DNA of 64,000 bases from Acidovorax soli (GTDB lineage: Bacteria > Pseudomonadota > Gammaproteobacteria > Burkholderiales > Burkholderiaceae_C), in NCBI RefSeq assembly GCF_900107605.1, contig NZ_FNQJ01000004.1, positions 62,001 through 126,000 of the forward strand, read 5' to 3'. The translations under genes and the position numbers were made by a program. Below, in pieces: positions 34,190 to 45,365 of this stretch. The number at the start of each line of letters is the position of its first letter. Positions within the stretch are counted from its first letter, which is position 1. The notes beneath the pieces are model-generated. The model saw only the letters and a program-made list of their open reading frames with translations. It ran no database searches and was not told the DNA's origin.

Positions 34190-34920
34190 GCCTGGACCCC
34201 CGCATCCGCGTGCGCACGCTGCAGGGCGTGGGCAAACCATTCGGTGATGTGCTCGATGCGCGTGATGGCCGAGCCCACCGTGACCCCGAAGGCGCCGCTG
34301 CGCAACGCCTGTGCGGCCTGGGCCGGCGTGCGCAGCCGGCCCTCGGCGACCACGCGGCAGCCCACGCGCGCGAGCCGTTCGACCAGCCCGAAATCGGGAT
34401 CCTCGCCCGACAGGTGGGCGGTCTCCTCGGTGTAGCCGGACAAGGTGGTGCCGATCAGCTCGCAGCCCAGGGCCCAGGCCGCCAGCCCGTCGGCATCGGT
34501 CGCGCAGTCGGCCATCGCCACGCACCCGGCGGCATGCACGGCGTCCCGCAGAGCCTGGACGCTGGCCGGGCGCACGCGGTGGGTCGCATCGAAAGCAATG
34601 ATGCGCGCGCCTGCCGCGGCCAGGTCCTGCACGTCCTGCACGAACGGCGTGATGCGCACGGGCGAGTCCTGCAGGTCGCGCTTGACGATGCCGATGACCG
34701 GCACCCGCACGGCGGCGGCCACGGCCCGCACGTTGGCAACGCCTTCGATGCGCAGCGCAACGGCACCGCCATCGACCGCGGCCTGCGCCATGGCGACCAC
34801 GATGTCGGTGCGGTCCATGGCGCTGCCAGGCAGGGATTGGCAGGAAACGACCAGCCCGTGCTGCTGCACGGCCAGCCACTGCGGAAGGGGCGAAAGGGGC
34901 ATGGCGGGGGAAGGGGACAT
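34186..34920 (-). CDS. nanE: N-acetylmannosamine-6-phosphate 2-epimerase
   Basis: A 244-residue TIM-barrel enzyme converting ManNAc-6-P to GlcNAc-6-P. GGAVALRIEGVANV, GIVKRDLQDSPVRITPF (Lys80), IIAFDATHRVRP and LIGTTLSGYTEET are family motifs, and VTVGSAITR closes the phosphate site. The start is uncertain: 34920 (MSPSPAMP) is used; 34902 is an alternative. It lies 39 bp after the upstream ABC gene. Confidence 0.95.
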   Translation of the reverse strand: MSPSPAMPLSPLPQWLAVQQHGLVVSCQSLPGSAMDRTDIVVAMAQAAVDGGAVALRIEGVANVRAVAAAVRVPVIGIVKRDLQDSPVRITPFVQDVQDLAAAGARIIAFDATHRVRPASVQALRDAVHAAGCVAMADCATDADGLAAWALGCELIGTTLSGYTEETAHLSGEDPDFGLVERLARVGCRVVAEGRLRTPAQAAQALRSGAFGVTVGSAITRIEHITEWFAHALQRAHADAGVQA

Positions 34921-34959
34921 GGAAAACTCGGGATACGGGGTGCGTGCGGCGTGCAACGC

Positions 34960-36026
34960 TCAGAGGGTGGGAATGAATCCGGCAGGGCGGCCAGGCATGG
35001 GGGCGCAGCCGGCGGCGGGCGCGGCAGGCGCGCCCTCGTGCAGCCAGCACCGCACGGAATGCGCCGCGGCGGCCGTGCCCAGCTCCATGGCCGGGGGCGG
35101 CGTCTGTCCGCAGCGCGGCTGTGCGTGCGGGCAGCGGGTGTGGAACACGCAGCCTGCCGGGGGGTTGAGCGGGCTGGGAATCTCGCCGCCGACCGCCTCC
35201 GCGTCCAGCATGTGCTGCTCCGGGTCGGCCACGGGCGAGCTGCGCCACAGGGCCTGGGTGTAGGGGTGCTGGCCTCCGTCGCGCAGCGCCTGCCGGGGGG
35301 CCAGCTCCATCATGCGGCCCAGGTAGAGCACCAGCACCCGGTCGCACAGCGTGTGCACCAGCGGCAGGTCGTGGGTGATGAACACGATGGCCAGGCCGAG
35401 CTGCTCGCGCAGTTCGAGCAGCAGGTTCGTGATCTGGGCCTTCACCGAGGCGTCGAGCGCGGCCACGGCCTCGTCGGCCACCAGCACCCGGGGCTTGAGC
35501 GCCAGGGCCCGGGCGATCACGATCCGCTGCTTCTGCCCGCCCGACAGCTCGTGCGGGTAGCGCGTCAGCACGGCATGCGGCAGGTTCACCACATCCAGCA
35601 GCCGGCGGATCTCCTGCAGCTGCTCGGCCCGCGTGCCCCGCCGGTGCAGCTGCAGCGGCTCCAGCAGGCATTGCTCGATCGACATGCGCCCGTTGAGTGC
35701 CGAATGGGGGTCCTGGAACACCATCTGCAGGTCGCAGCGCAGCCGCTTGAGCGCGCGGCCGCGGTAGCCCGCCAGGTCGCGTCCGGCATACGACACGGTG
35801 CCGCGGCTGGGATCGAGCAGGCGCAGCGCCAGCTTGCCCAGGGTGGACTTGCCGCTGCCCGACTCACCCACGACCCCGAGGATTTCACCGGGCCGCAGGG
35901 AAAACGAGATGTCGGTGAGCGCATGCAGGCTGCGCGCCGGCTGGAAGAAGCCACGCCGGGTGTCGAACTGCATGCAGACCTGGTCGAACTGCAGCAGGGC
36001 ATCGGAAGGAGGAGGGAGGGAGGCGC

Positions 36027-36030
<4 letters not shown>
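34960..36030 (-). CDS. ABC transporter ATPase, OppF/DppF type
   Basis: A 356-residue importer ATPase. Walker A GESGSGKST, signature LSGGQKQR, Walker B VLVADEAVAALDA and the C-terminal oligopeptide-type extension PAGCVFHTRCPHAQPRCG, whose Cys cluster binds an Fe-S centre in some DppD/OppF proteins. Partner of the OppD-type ATPase through an ATGA overlap. Predicted to power sialic-acid uptake. Confidence 0.92.
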
Positions 36031-37019
<989 letters not shown>

Positions 37020-37045
37020 GTTCCCCTGCGCGTTGCCGGTGCCGG

Positions 37046-37966
37046 TCAGAGCAATCCGCCCTGGATGAGGATGGCCTTCACGCGGTCGGCCTGCTCGTCG
37101 GACAGGGGCTTGTTGGGGCGGCTCATGTGGCGGTGCGGAATCAGACCCATCAGCTGCATCGCGGTCTTGAAGCCGCCGACGCCGGACGCGTTGGGGCTGG
37201 TCTGGGGGACGCCCTGGAACACGATCTGGAACAGCGCGATGAGGCGCTCCTGCTCGGCGCGGGCCGCCGTCCAGTCGCCGCGCCGCGCGGCGTCGTACAG
37301 GCGCACATAACCGGCCGGATCCACGTTGCCCAGGCCCGGCACGATGCCGTGCGCGCCGCCAAGCATCGCGTAGTCGCAGACGATTTCCGATCCGGTGAGG
37401 ATGGAGAAGTCGTCCCGGCCCGCGAAGTCGCGCATCACCATGCGCATGTTGCCGTCGTCGCCGCTGCTGTCCTTGAGCGCGCAGATCACGCCGTCCTCGT
37501 AGAGGGTGCGCAGCGTGGGCCGCTCCAGCTTGGTGTGCACGCACACCGGCAGGTCGTAGGCCAGGATGGGCAGGTCCACCGCGTCGCGCACCATGCGGAA
37601 GTGGTCGATGGTCTCTGCCTGGCTGGTGCGGGTGTAGAAAGGCGCCGTCACCACCAGGCCGTCCACGCCGGCCGCACGGGCCTGGCGGGCGTGCTCCACC
37701 ACCCGGTCGGTGGCGGGGTCCATGGTGCCGGCGACCATCGGCACCTGGCCGTTGTTCTCCTGCGCGATGGTGGCCAGCACCTCGGACCGCTGGAACTCGT
37801 TGAGGAACACGCATTCGCTGGTCGATCCGAGCACGAACAGGCCATGCACGCCGCCGTCCAGCAGATGCCGGACCACACGGCGCAGCGCCGGCTTGTCGAC
37901 GTGAAAATCAGGGGTCAACGGCGTGACGACGGGGGGCACGACGCCGTGCAATTTCAGGGAACTCAT
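37046..37966 (-). CDS. nanA: N-acetylneuraminate lyase (DapA/NanA family)
   Basis: A 306-residue class I aldolase of the DHDPS/NAL family that should split N-acetylneuraminate to ManNAc and pyruvate. Schiff-base Lys165 is in ALKDSSGD, Tyr137 in AYDLP, and the carboxylate-binding GSTSE at 48-52. The two catalytic residues fall at the same numbers as in E. coli NanA. The family includes many other aldolases and sequence alone does not exclude a keto-deoxy-acid substrate, but linkage to nanE, nanK and nagA makes NanA the best reading. Overlaps the permease gene by 4 bp. Confidence 0.85.
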   Translation of the reverse strand: MSSLKLHGVVPPVVTPLTPDFHVDKPALRRVVRHLLDGGVHGLFVLGSTSECVFLNEFQRSEVLATIAQENNGQVPMVAGTMDPATDRVVEHARQARAAGVDGLVVTAPFYTRTSQAETIDHFRMVRDAVDLPILAYDLPVCVHTKLERPTLRTLYEDGVICALKDSSGDDGNMRMVMRDFAGRDDFSILTGSEIVCDYAMLGGAHGIVPGLGNVDPAGYVRLYDAARRGDWTAARAEQERLIALFQIVFQGVPQTSPNASGVGGFKTAMQLMGLIPHRHMSRPNKPLSDEQADRVKAILIQGGLL

Positions 37967-38859
37967 TCAACGGACTCCTTGTTGGATTTGGGATCGAAGG
38001 CATGGCGCAGGCCGTCACCAATGAAGTTGGCAGCCAGCGCGGTAAAGACGATGAACAGGCCCGCGGGGAGCCATATCCAGGGGTATTGCTTGAGCACCGA
38101 GGCCTCGCGGGCAATCGACAGCAGGCTGCCCCAGCTGGCGTCGGGCAACTGCACCCCCAGCCCGAGGAACGACAGCCCCGCCTCGGCCATGATGGCCGCG
38201 ACGAAACCGAGGCTGGCAAACACCACCAGCACGTCGGTGGTGTTGGGAATGCAGTGGCGCGCAATGATGTACAGGTCACCCGCTCCCATGACCCGCGCGG
38301 CGGCCACGAAGTCCGCCTCGCGGATGCTCAGCACGCGGGCCCGCACCAGGCGGCAGGCCAGGGGCCAGGACAGTGCGCCGATGATCCAGATGGTGTTGGC
38401 GGTGCCCGAGCCGATGACCGCCGACAGGGTCAGCAGCACGATGACGGTGGGAAAGGTCATGACGACATCGACCAGGCGCATCACCAGGTTGTCGATCCAG
38501 CCCCCGAAATACCCCGCCAGCGCGCCCAGCACCGTGCCGATGACCAGCGCGATCAGCACGCTGCACACGCCCACCAGCAGCGAGATCTGGCCCGCCGCCA
38601 GGGTGCGCGCCAGCATGTCGCGGCCGGTCTGGTCGGTGCCCAGCCAGTGCACGGCATTGGGCGCCTGGCGCGCCGCCGTGAGATCGATCCCGTTGGGGTC
38701 GAAGGCGCAGATCTGGCGCGCGAAGATGCACAGCAGCGCCACGACGGCGAACATCACCACGCCGGTCATGGCGATGCGGTCGGAGGCAAAGCGCCGGAAC
38801 TTGGCCCGGATCGGGCTGGTCCCCCGGACGGGGGATGCAGGGGCAGCAGGGGTGGTCAT
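37963..38859 (-). CDS. ABC transporter permease, OppC/DppC type
   Basis: A 298-residue inner-membrane permease with about six TM segments: N-terminal OppC domain, then HWLGTDQTGRDMLARTLAAGQISLLVG and the BPD motif EAGLSFLGLGVQLPDASWG. The ATG at 38859 (MTTPAAPA) is 4 bp after the OppB-type stop. Forms the transmembrane pore with it. Confidence 0.93.
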   Translation of the reverse strand: MTTPAAPASPVRGTSPIRAKFRRFASDRIAMTGVVMFAVVALLCIFARQICAFDPNGIDLTAARQAPNAVHWLGTDQTGRDMLARTLAAGQISLLVGVCSVLIALVIGTVLGALAGYFGGWIDNLVMRLVDVVMTFPTVIVLLTLSAVIGSGTANTIWIIGALSWPLACRLVRARVLSIREADFVAAARVMGAGDLYIIARHCIPNTTDVLVVFASLGFVAAIMAEAGLSFLGLGVQLPDASWGSLLSIAREASVLKQYPWIWLPAGLFIVFTALAANFIGDGLRHAFDPKSNKESVE

Positions 38860-38863
38860 GGCT

Positions 38864-39814
<951 letters not shown>

Positions 39815-39913
39815 GAGTCGATCCACCCCGGCGGCTTGCCGGGTGTTGCAGTCACATCGCGAGGGTCTTGTGCGGCCCGCCATTCCCCTGAATGCGCGGG
39901 CCAGCGTGCCCCC

Positions 39914-41461
39914 TTACTGAATGCTCCAGGTTTCCGCGTTGTCCTGGTAGCGGCCCCCGCCTGGCGCGGGGGTCCACACCATGTTTTGCACCTTGTTGCC
40001 AATACCGCCAAAGCGGTGAGAGACCCACAGCGGCCCCCAGGGCAGCTTGGCGTTGGTCACGCGGCAGATGTTCTTGTAGATCTCGGGCCGCTTGGCGGCC
40101 TGGGTTTCCTGGCGGCCTTCGTCGAACAGTTTGTCGAGTTCGGGCAAGGCCACGCGCATCCGGTTCAGGCCCTTGGGGGGCGCGTAGGCCGAGTCCAGCA
40201 GCGGCGCCAGCGTGTCCGGCTCGGGGCCGTTGCCGCCGCCCGCGAACACCAGTGTGAACCGGCCGGAGTCGACCACCCGGGAGAAGCCCGGGCCGTCCAG
40301 GAAGCGGGGCACGACCTGGACGCCGACATCGGCCAGCTGGGCCTGGATGGTGGCCACCACGTCCTTGGAGAGCTGGTCGCCGTAGTAGGTCAGCAGCTCC
40401 AGGGGCTCGCCCTTGATGCCGTTCCAGCCCGCTTCTGCCAGCAGCTGGCGCGCCTTGGCGGGGTTGTAGGCGTAGGGGTTCAGGTCGCCCGCCACGTACT
40501 GCTTTTGCGTGTAGATGCAGTTGCCCAGCACCGCCTGCCCGCCGTACAGGCTCTTGACGATGCTGGCGCGGTCGATCGCCATCATCATGGCCTGGCGCAC
40601 GCGAACGTCCTTGAAGCGTGGCTCGGCATTGTTGAAGCCCAGGTAGTTGAGCACCTGCGAGGCGCCGGAAACCACCTTGAAGGCGCCATTCTTCTGGCTT
40701 TCCTTGACCTGGTCCATGGTCAGGTAGCTGAACTGGATCTCGCCCGCCTGCAGCGCAATCGCGGCCGCGCCACCGTCCTTGTAGTAGCGGTTGATCAGCT
40801 TGTCGAGCTTGGGGCGGCCCCGGAAGTAGTCGGGGTTGGCGACCAGTTCGACATACTGGTCGGCCTCGTATTTGCTCCACTTGAATGGCCCGGTTCCCAC
40901 CGGGCTGGCGCGCCACCAGTCGGCGTTGCGCAGATCCTTGACCGAGATGCCCGAGAGCTGGTGCTCGGGCACGATCATCAGGTTGGTCAGCGTGTCCAGG
41001 ATGGGCGTGTTGGGTTCGCTCAGCGTGAGGACCACCGTCTGCGGGTCGGGGGTGGCGATGCCCGTGACGCTGTCCAGGCGCGGGGCAAACACGCTGCCCA
41101 GGTCAGGGTTGCGCACCAGATCCAGGGTGAACTTGACGTCCTTGGAGGTGAAGGGCTTGCCGTCGTGCCACTTGACGCCCTTGCGCAGGTTGAAGGTGAT
41201 GGCCTTGCCGTCGGGCGAGACGCTCCAGCCCTGGGCCAGATCGCCCGAGATGCGCTCGAAGTTGACGTCGTACAGCGCCAGGGTATTGAAGTACTTGTTG
41301 TACCAGGTGAAGCCCGCGCTGGCCGTCAGCGGGTTGAACTTCTGCGGGTTGCCACCCGGGCCGACGTCAAAGGCCCCGATCAGGACCTTGTCGGCCGCCT
41401 GGGCCCCCAGGGCCATGGTCATCAGCAGGCCGGCCACAGCGAGACTTCTCTTCAATACCAT
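39914..41461 (-). CDS. ABC transporter substrate-binding protein, SBP family 5 (candidate sialic-acid receptor)
   Basis: A 515-residue periplasmic receptor of the oligopeptide/nickel class with signal peptide (LLMTMALGAQAAD). LAQGWSVSPDGKAITFNLRKGVKWHDGKPFTSKDV and GTGPFKWSKYEADQYVELVANPDYF are the family core. It heads the importer genes between the regulator and nan catabolic genes, so sialic acid (or a related nonulosonate) is the inferred ligand. A precedent is the peptide-type SatABCD importer of Haemophilus ducreyi, which carries sialic acid. Confidence 0.88.
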   Translation of the reverse strand: MVLKRSLAVAGLLMTMALGAQAADKVLIGAFDVGPGGNPQKFNPLTASAGFTWYNKYFNTLALYDVNFERISGDLAQGWSVSPDGKAITFNLRKGVKWHDGKPFTSKDVKFTLDLVRNPDLGSVFAPRLDSVTGIATPDPQTVVLTLSEPNTPILDTLTNLMIVPEHQLSGISVKDLRNADWWRASPVGTGPFKWSKYEADQYVELVANPDYFRGRPKLDKLINRYYKDGGAAAIALQAGEIQFSYLTMDQVKESQKNGAFKVVSGASQVLNYLGFNNAEPRFKDVRVRQAMMMAIDRASIVKSLYGGQAVLGNCIYTQKQYVAGDLNPYAYNPAKARQLLAEAGWNGIKGEPLELLTYYGDQLSKDVVATIQAQLADVGVQVVPRFLDGPGFSRVVDSGRFTLVFAGGGNGPEPDTLAPLLDSAYAPPKGLNRMRVALPELDKLFDEGRQETQAAKRPEIYKNICRVTNAKLPWGPLWVSHRFGGIGNKVQNMVWTPAPGGGRYQDNAETWSIQ

Positions 41462-41474
41462 GTCATCTATCCTT

Positions 41475-41519
41475 GGTTGCGGGTTGCGGGTTGCGGGTTG
41501 AGGGTGAGGGGTGAGGGGC
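41475..41519. repeat. Heptad tandem repeat between regulator and receptor genes
   Basis: Three perfect GGTTGCG units followed by drifting GGGTTGA, GGGTGAG, GGGTGAG units, immediately upstream of the receptor gene (start 41461) and 34 bp beyond the regulator stop. A 7-bp unit array in a leader can change length by slippage and alter the distance between promoter or ribosome site and gene. Confidence 0.75.
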
Positions 41520-41553
41520 AGAAATCGCACCGGCGGCACGGGCCGGCAGCGTG

Positions 41554-42339
41554 TCATTTGTTCAATCGCTCCAGCCGGCCCGCCAGGTCCAGGCCGCCAG
41601 CGGCCACCTGCTGCACCAGCGCCTGGGCCTGCCGCCCCTGTGCCGCAGTGCCCTGGGACGCGGCCTGCTGCAGGCGGCTGAAGATGGCGCGGAAATGCTT
41701 CTGGTGCTCTTCCAGCAAGGCGGCCTTGTCGCCCCGGTCGATCACTTCGGCAATGCGCAGGTGGTCCTGGGCGGTGGACTCCAGCGCCCAATGGTCCGGA
41801 GCGGTGTCCGACTGGTTGAGGCGGTGGAACACCCGCCAGAACAGGTCGATCAGGCGCGACAGGAAGGGGTTGTCCAGGCAACGGTACATGGTGGCGTGGA
41901 ACTCGCCGTCTTCCTGCTCGAAGTCCCGGCCCTCCTTGGCGGCGGCCATCATGCGTTCGGCCAGTTCGCGCAGGCGCGCCTTGTCCTGGGGGCTGATCCG
42001 GTCCACCACCTGGGTCACCACGCCCAGTTCGATGGCCGCCCGCACCTGCAGCAGGTCGTACAGGCTCTTGCCGTCGGCAACGATGGAATACGGCAGGTTC
42101 TCGATGATGGTGTCGAACGAGAACGGCGCCACGAAGACCCCTTCGCCATGGCGCGACTCGACGATCCCCAGGGATTCCAGCGCCTTCATGCCTTCGCGCA
42201 GCGACGGCCGGCTGATGCCCAGCTCCCTGGCCAGCACGGCCTCGGGCGGCAGCGGATCGCCCATCCCCAGGCGATTGACTTCGATAAAGCGTTTGATCTC
42301 CAACTGGGCTTGTCGGTATGCGGGTACACGGGTGGCCAT
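41554..42339 (-). CDS. GntR-family regulator, FadR/FCD subfamily (NanR candidate)
   Basis: A 261-residue regulator: N-terminal winged helix (MGDPLPPEAVLARELGISRPSLREGMKALESLGIVESRHGEGVFV) and C-terminal FCD ligand domain whose acids/histidines (Asp, EFHATMY, ESTAQDHLRI, HQKHFRAI) can bind a metal. Same subfamily as NanR, which responds to sialic acid. ATG 42339 follows AAGGGA; an upstream ATG at 42363 lacks such a site. It sits inside the nan operon, between the second mutarotase and the receptor. Confidence 0.9.
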   Translation of the reverse strand: MATRVPAYRQAQLEIKRFIEVNRLGMGDPLPPEAVLARELGISRPSLREGMKALESLGIVESRHGEGVFVAPFSFDTIIENLPYSIVADGKSLYDLLQVRAAIELGVVTQVVDRISPQDKARLRELAERMMAAAKEGRDFEQEDGEFHATMYRCLDNPFLSRLIDLFWRVFHRLNQSDTAPDHWALESTAQDHLRIAEVIDRGDKAALLEEHQKHFRAIFSRLQQAASQGTAAQGRQAQALVQQVAAGGLDLAGRLERLNK

Positions 42340-42404
42340 GGATTGATTCCCTTCGGTGTTCATTGGGCGGACGCCACTCGTCGGACAACAGAAGTCTTAA
42401 GAGG

Positions 42405-42419
42405 GCATACCAAGTATGC
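42405..42419. promoter_or_regulatory. Palindrome GCATAC-CAA-GTATGC before the GntR regulator
   Basis: A perfect inverted repeat with 6-bp arms and a 3-bp centre, 65 bp upstream of the regulator start and just beyond the second kelch gene. The minus-strand reading TTGGTATGC resembles half of the TTGGTATACCAA operators known for FCD regulators such as ExuR/UxuR. Candidate autoregulatory site. Confidence 0.5.
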
Positions 42420-42430
42420 GACACCTTGCG

Positions 42431-43549
42431 TCATGGCCTGTCACCTTGGGCGCAACCGTGGGCCGCGATGCCATCCCAGCGCAGGCACTGCACGGCGGCA
42501 CTGGCCGCGCCGCCCTGCCGTTCGCCACCGACCAGCAGCAGCCCCTGCGGCACGGGGAACGCCAGCCCATGGGCCAGCCCCCAGGGCAGCGACCCCACGC
42601 GGCGCCACGCACCGCCCACCAGCGCATGGACATCGCCATGCCAGGTCTTGGCAAGCCCTTCATGCGCGTACCGCCGGCCCGCCCGGTACTGCGCCCAGGC
42701 GCCTGGAAAATTCGTGCCCCCTGCCACCAGCAGGCTTCCGTCCACATAACCGGCAAAGGCACCGGCCAGCCCCTCCGGCTCCGGCGCACCGCCGGCCGCT
42801 GGCGGACAGGGCAGCGGCTGCCAGTCCAGCGCTGTGGCGCCCACCCGGGCCTGCCAGGCATCGCGGGACCGCAGTCCGGGCTTGAGTTCGCCCTGGACCA
42901 AGGCCACGCACCCGCCCTCCCGGGCCACGGCGGCGCCCAGCGTGGGCGCGAACGGCAGGCGGCCCAGCCCCTGCCAGCGCTGCGTCACCGGGTCGAAACA
43001 CAGGGCCTCGGCATGGAAACCATAGGCCTTCGGCTCGCGCCCCAGGTAGTCCCGCGTGACGGCCAGGCGCTGCGCCTCATCATCCCCGGCCTCGGCCAGG
43101 CGGGCAAAGAACCCTTCCACCACGGCCTTGCTGGCCCCTCCGAGGAACAGAATGCGGCCATCGGCCAGCGCGCAGGCCGCTGCGCCCAGCAGCCCCACCG
43201 GCGCGTGCACCGGCAGCAACTCCCAGGCATCGGCCACGGGGTCGTAGCGGTGGATGTCATCGAACAGCACCTGGCTGCGGCCGTCGGCCGCCACGCCCAG
43301 CCCGCCAAACACATAGACGGCGCCAGCGGAAGCCACCGCCACTGCCTGCTCACGGGGGGTGCCGGGAAAGGGCGCCCGCGCCACCCAGGTCGGCGAAGGA
43401 GCCGCCAGGCTCAACCCGAACCATGCCGAACCCGCGGAACCCAGGCCCGCATACACCGTGCCCGCCACCCGCGCACCCGCGCCGTGCTTCAACGGCTGGG
43501 GAAGATCGGGATAGCCGCAGGCGGTTCCGGGATGGGTGGAGACATTCAT
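42431..43549 (-). CDS. Kelch-type N-acetylneuraminate mutarotase homologue without signal peptide
   Basis: A 372-residue paralogue of the exported mutarotase at 28988-30136. The same landmarks recur: LKHGAGARVAGTVYAGLGSAG, VYVFGGLG, PVGLLGAAACALADGRILFLGGASKAVVEGFF, VQGELKPGLRS and AGYVDGSLLVAGGTNFPGAWAQY. The N-terminus (MNVSTHPGTACGYPDLPQ) has no hydrophobic export signal, so it should stay in the cytosol, where it would present the open-chain or alpha form of sialic acid to the lyase. First gene of the minus-strand nan operon. Confidence 0.88.
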   Translation of the reverse strand: MNVSTHPGTACGYPDLPQPLKHGAGARVAGTVYAGLGSAGSAWFGLSLAAPSPTWVARAPFPGTPREQAVAVASAGAVYVFGGLGVAADGRSQVLFDDIHRYDPVADAWELLPVHAPVGLLGAAACALADGRILFLGGASKAVVEGFFARLAEAGDDEAQRLAVTRDYLGREPKAYGFHAEALCFDPVTQRWQGLGRLPFAPTLGAAVAREGGCVALVQGELKPGLRSRDAWQARVGATALDWQPLPCPPAAGGAPEPEGLAGAFAGYVDGSLLVAGGTNFPGAWAQYRAGRRYAHEGLAKTWHGDVHALVGGAWRRVGSLPWGLAHGLAFPVPQGLLLVGGERQGGAASAAVQCLRWDGIAAHGCAQGDRP

Positions 43550-43565
43550 CTTGCTTGACTTCAGT

Positions 43566-43581
43566 TATCTGACCTCTGATA
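43566..43581. promoter_or_regulatory. Candidate operator TATCTGACCTCTGATA upstream of the nan operon
   Basis: A 16-bp imperfect palindrome (12 of 16 positions symmetric; outer TATC/GATA arms perfect), 16 bp before the second kelch start. It shares the TCTGACC core with the centre of the porin operator at 27740-27748. Proposed NanR-like binding site (inference). Confidence 0.55.
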
Positions 43582-43894
43582 TGTTGGAAGTTTAGGGGCA
43601 GAAGCCGCGCCTGGCAAGGTCCGGGGCTCAGGGTTTTCCCGGCATTGCAGGTCGCCCCACATCGGCCCCGGCAGCAGCTTGCAGCCCTGCCCGATGCACG
43701 CATTGCCCCTGCCGCACGGCAGCGGCAATGACCTGGCTCTGCCGCGCAGACCTGGAAAAACGGGGGGTGGAAGAACTGCAAGAGGCTGCTCAACACCAGC
43801 CCGCAGTTCATCCATCAGGCTTTCCTGGCGCTGGTGTTCAAAAGATGTTGAACACGCCCTAAGCATTCCACTTCTCAGGGGTAAGGTCAGGGCA
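43582..43894. other. Gene-free leader of the nan operon
   Basis: No supported gene. A minus-strand open frame crosses this stretch but has no recognisable domain or ribosome site. The region should contain the nan-operon promoter near 43580-43620. A near-palindrome AAAAGATGTTGAACAC lies around 43840. Confidence 0.45.
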
Positions 43895-43920
43895 ATAAAA
43901 AAGCGCCGCAAGCGGCGCTT
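43895..43920 (-). terminator. Rho-independent terminator of the FAD-oxidase gene
   Basis: On the minus strand AAGCGCCGC/GCGGCGCTT (43901-43920) forms a 9-bp GC-rich stem followed by TTTTATT. It is 20 bp beyond the stop of the oxidase gene and separates it from the nan operon. Confidence 0.88.
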
Positions 43921-43940
43921 CTGAAATCCGTGCTGTCAGT

Positions 43941-45365
43941 TCACAGCGCAAAAATCTTCCCCGGATTCAGGATGTTCTTCGGGTCCAGCGCCCGCTTGAT
44001 GGCGCGCATCATGTCCACCGCGCCCGTGCCGGTTTCGTCGACCAGAAAGCCCATCTTGTGCAGGCCCACGCCGTGCTCGCCGGTGCAGGTGCCGCCCATG
44101 CCCAGCGCCCGCGCCACCAGCTGGTGGTTCAGGGCTTCGGCGGTGATGCGCTCCTGGGGGATGTTCGGGTCGAGCAGGTAGCCAAAGTGGAAGTTGCCGT
44201 CACCCACATGGCCGACCAGGAAGTAGGGGATGCCGCTGGTTTCGGCCTCTTGCACCGAGTCGAGCAGGCAGTCGGCCAGGCGGCTGATGGGCACGCAGGT
44301 GTCGGTGCTGATGGCGCGGCAGCCGGGGCGGCTTTGCACGGCGGCAAAGTAGGCGTTGTGCCGCGCCGTCCACAGCCGCGTGCGTTCCTCGGGCGTGCTG
44401 GCCCATTCAAAGGCGTTGCCACCGAACTCGCGGGCGATCTCCTGCACGGTCTCGGCCTGCTCTTTCACGCTGGCGGGCGAGCCGTGGAACTCCATCAGCA
44501 GCATGGGCTCTTCGCGCAGGCTGAGCTTGCTGTGCGCGTTCACCATGCGCACGCTGTGGCGGTCGATGAGTTCCACGCGGGCAATCGGCACGCCGAGCTG
44601 GATGGTCTGGATGGTGGTACGCACGGCGGCCTCGATGCTCGGGAACGAGCAGATGGCCGCGCTGACCGCCTCGGGCAGCGGGTACAGGCGCACCGTGACT
44701 TCGGTGATCACGCCCAGCGTGCCTTCGCTGCCCACCATCAGGCGCGTGAGGTCGTAGCCGGCGCTGCTCTTCTTGGCGCGCGTGCCGGTGCGGATGACTT
44801 CGCCGCTGGCCGTGACGACTTCGAGCGCCAGCACGTTCTCGCGCATGGTGCCGTAGCGCACGGCGTTGGTGCCGCTGGCGCGCGTGGCGGCCATGCCGCC
44901 GATGCTGGCGTCGGCACCGGGGTCGATGGGGAAGAACAGGCCGGTGTCCTTGATGGCCTCGTTCAATGCCTTGCGCGTGATGCCGGGCTGCACCGTCACG
45001 GTGAGGTCGTCGGCGTTGATGCTGAGCACCCGGTTCATGCGGTTGACGTCGATGCTGATGCCGCCCTGCACGGCCAGCAGGTGGCCTTCGAGCGACGAGC
45101 CGGCGCCGTAGGGAATCACCGGCACCTCGTACTGGCTGGCCAGCGCCACGGCATCGGCCACGTCGCGCGTGCTTTCGGCAAACACCACGGCCGAGGGCGG
45201 TGGGGCCTGCAGCGAGCCTTCGTCGCGGCCATGCTGCTCGCGCACGGCCTGGGCCAGCGAGCACTGCGCACCAAAGCGGTTTTGCAGCGCATCGATGAGG
45301 GCCTGCGGCACCTCGCGCAGATGGATGGCGGGCAGCAGGTGCGAGGCGGTGGCAGGGGCGTTCAT
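43941..45365 (-). CDS. FAD-linked 2-hydroxyacid oxidase (D-lactate dehydrogenase/GlcD type)
   Basis: A 474-residue flavoenzyme with an FAD_binding_4 domain (PVIPYGAGSSLEGHL, VQPGITRKALNEA, DPGADASIGGMAATRASGTNAVRYG, LTRLMVGSEGTLGVITEVTVRLYPLP) and a C-terminal FAD-oxidase domain ending LDPKNILNPGKIFAL, with the GEHGVGLHK motif. Matches cytochrome-type D-lactate dehydrogenase or the glycolate oxidase GlcD subunit; the absence of glcE/glcF next door favours a stand-alone D-lactate dehydrogenase. Confidence 0.9.
   Translation of the reverse strand: MNAPATASHLLPAIHLREVPQALIDALQNRFGAQCSLAQAVREQHGRDEGSLQAPPPSAVVFAESTRDVADAVALASQYEVPVIPYGAGSSLEGHLLAVQGGISIDVNRMNRVLSINADDLTVTVQPGITRKALNEAIKDTGLFFPIDPGADASIGGMAATRASGTNAVRYGTMRENVLALEVVTASGEVIRTGTRAKKSSAGYDLTRLMVGSEGTLGVITEVTVRLYPLPEAVSAAICSFPSIEAAVRTTIQTIQLGVPIARVELIDRHSVRMVNAHSKLSLREEPMLLMEFHGSPASVKEQAETVQEIAREFGGNAFEWASTPEERTRLWTARHNAYFAAVQSRPGCRAISTDTCVPISRLADCLLDSVQEAETSGIPYFLVGHVGDGNFHFGYLLDPNIPQERITAEALNHQLVARALGMGGTCTGEHGVGLHKMGFLVDETGTGAVDMMRAIKRALDPKNILNPGKIFAL

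Noticed and set aside
41475-41519. Short direct repeats considered as a CRISPR
   Set aside because: Units are 7 bp with no spacers; a plain tandem repeat.
43561-43911. A 116-codon minus-strand frame in the nan leader
   Set aside because: No ribosome site or domain, and it contains the terminator stem of the neighbouring gene.
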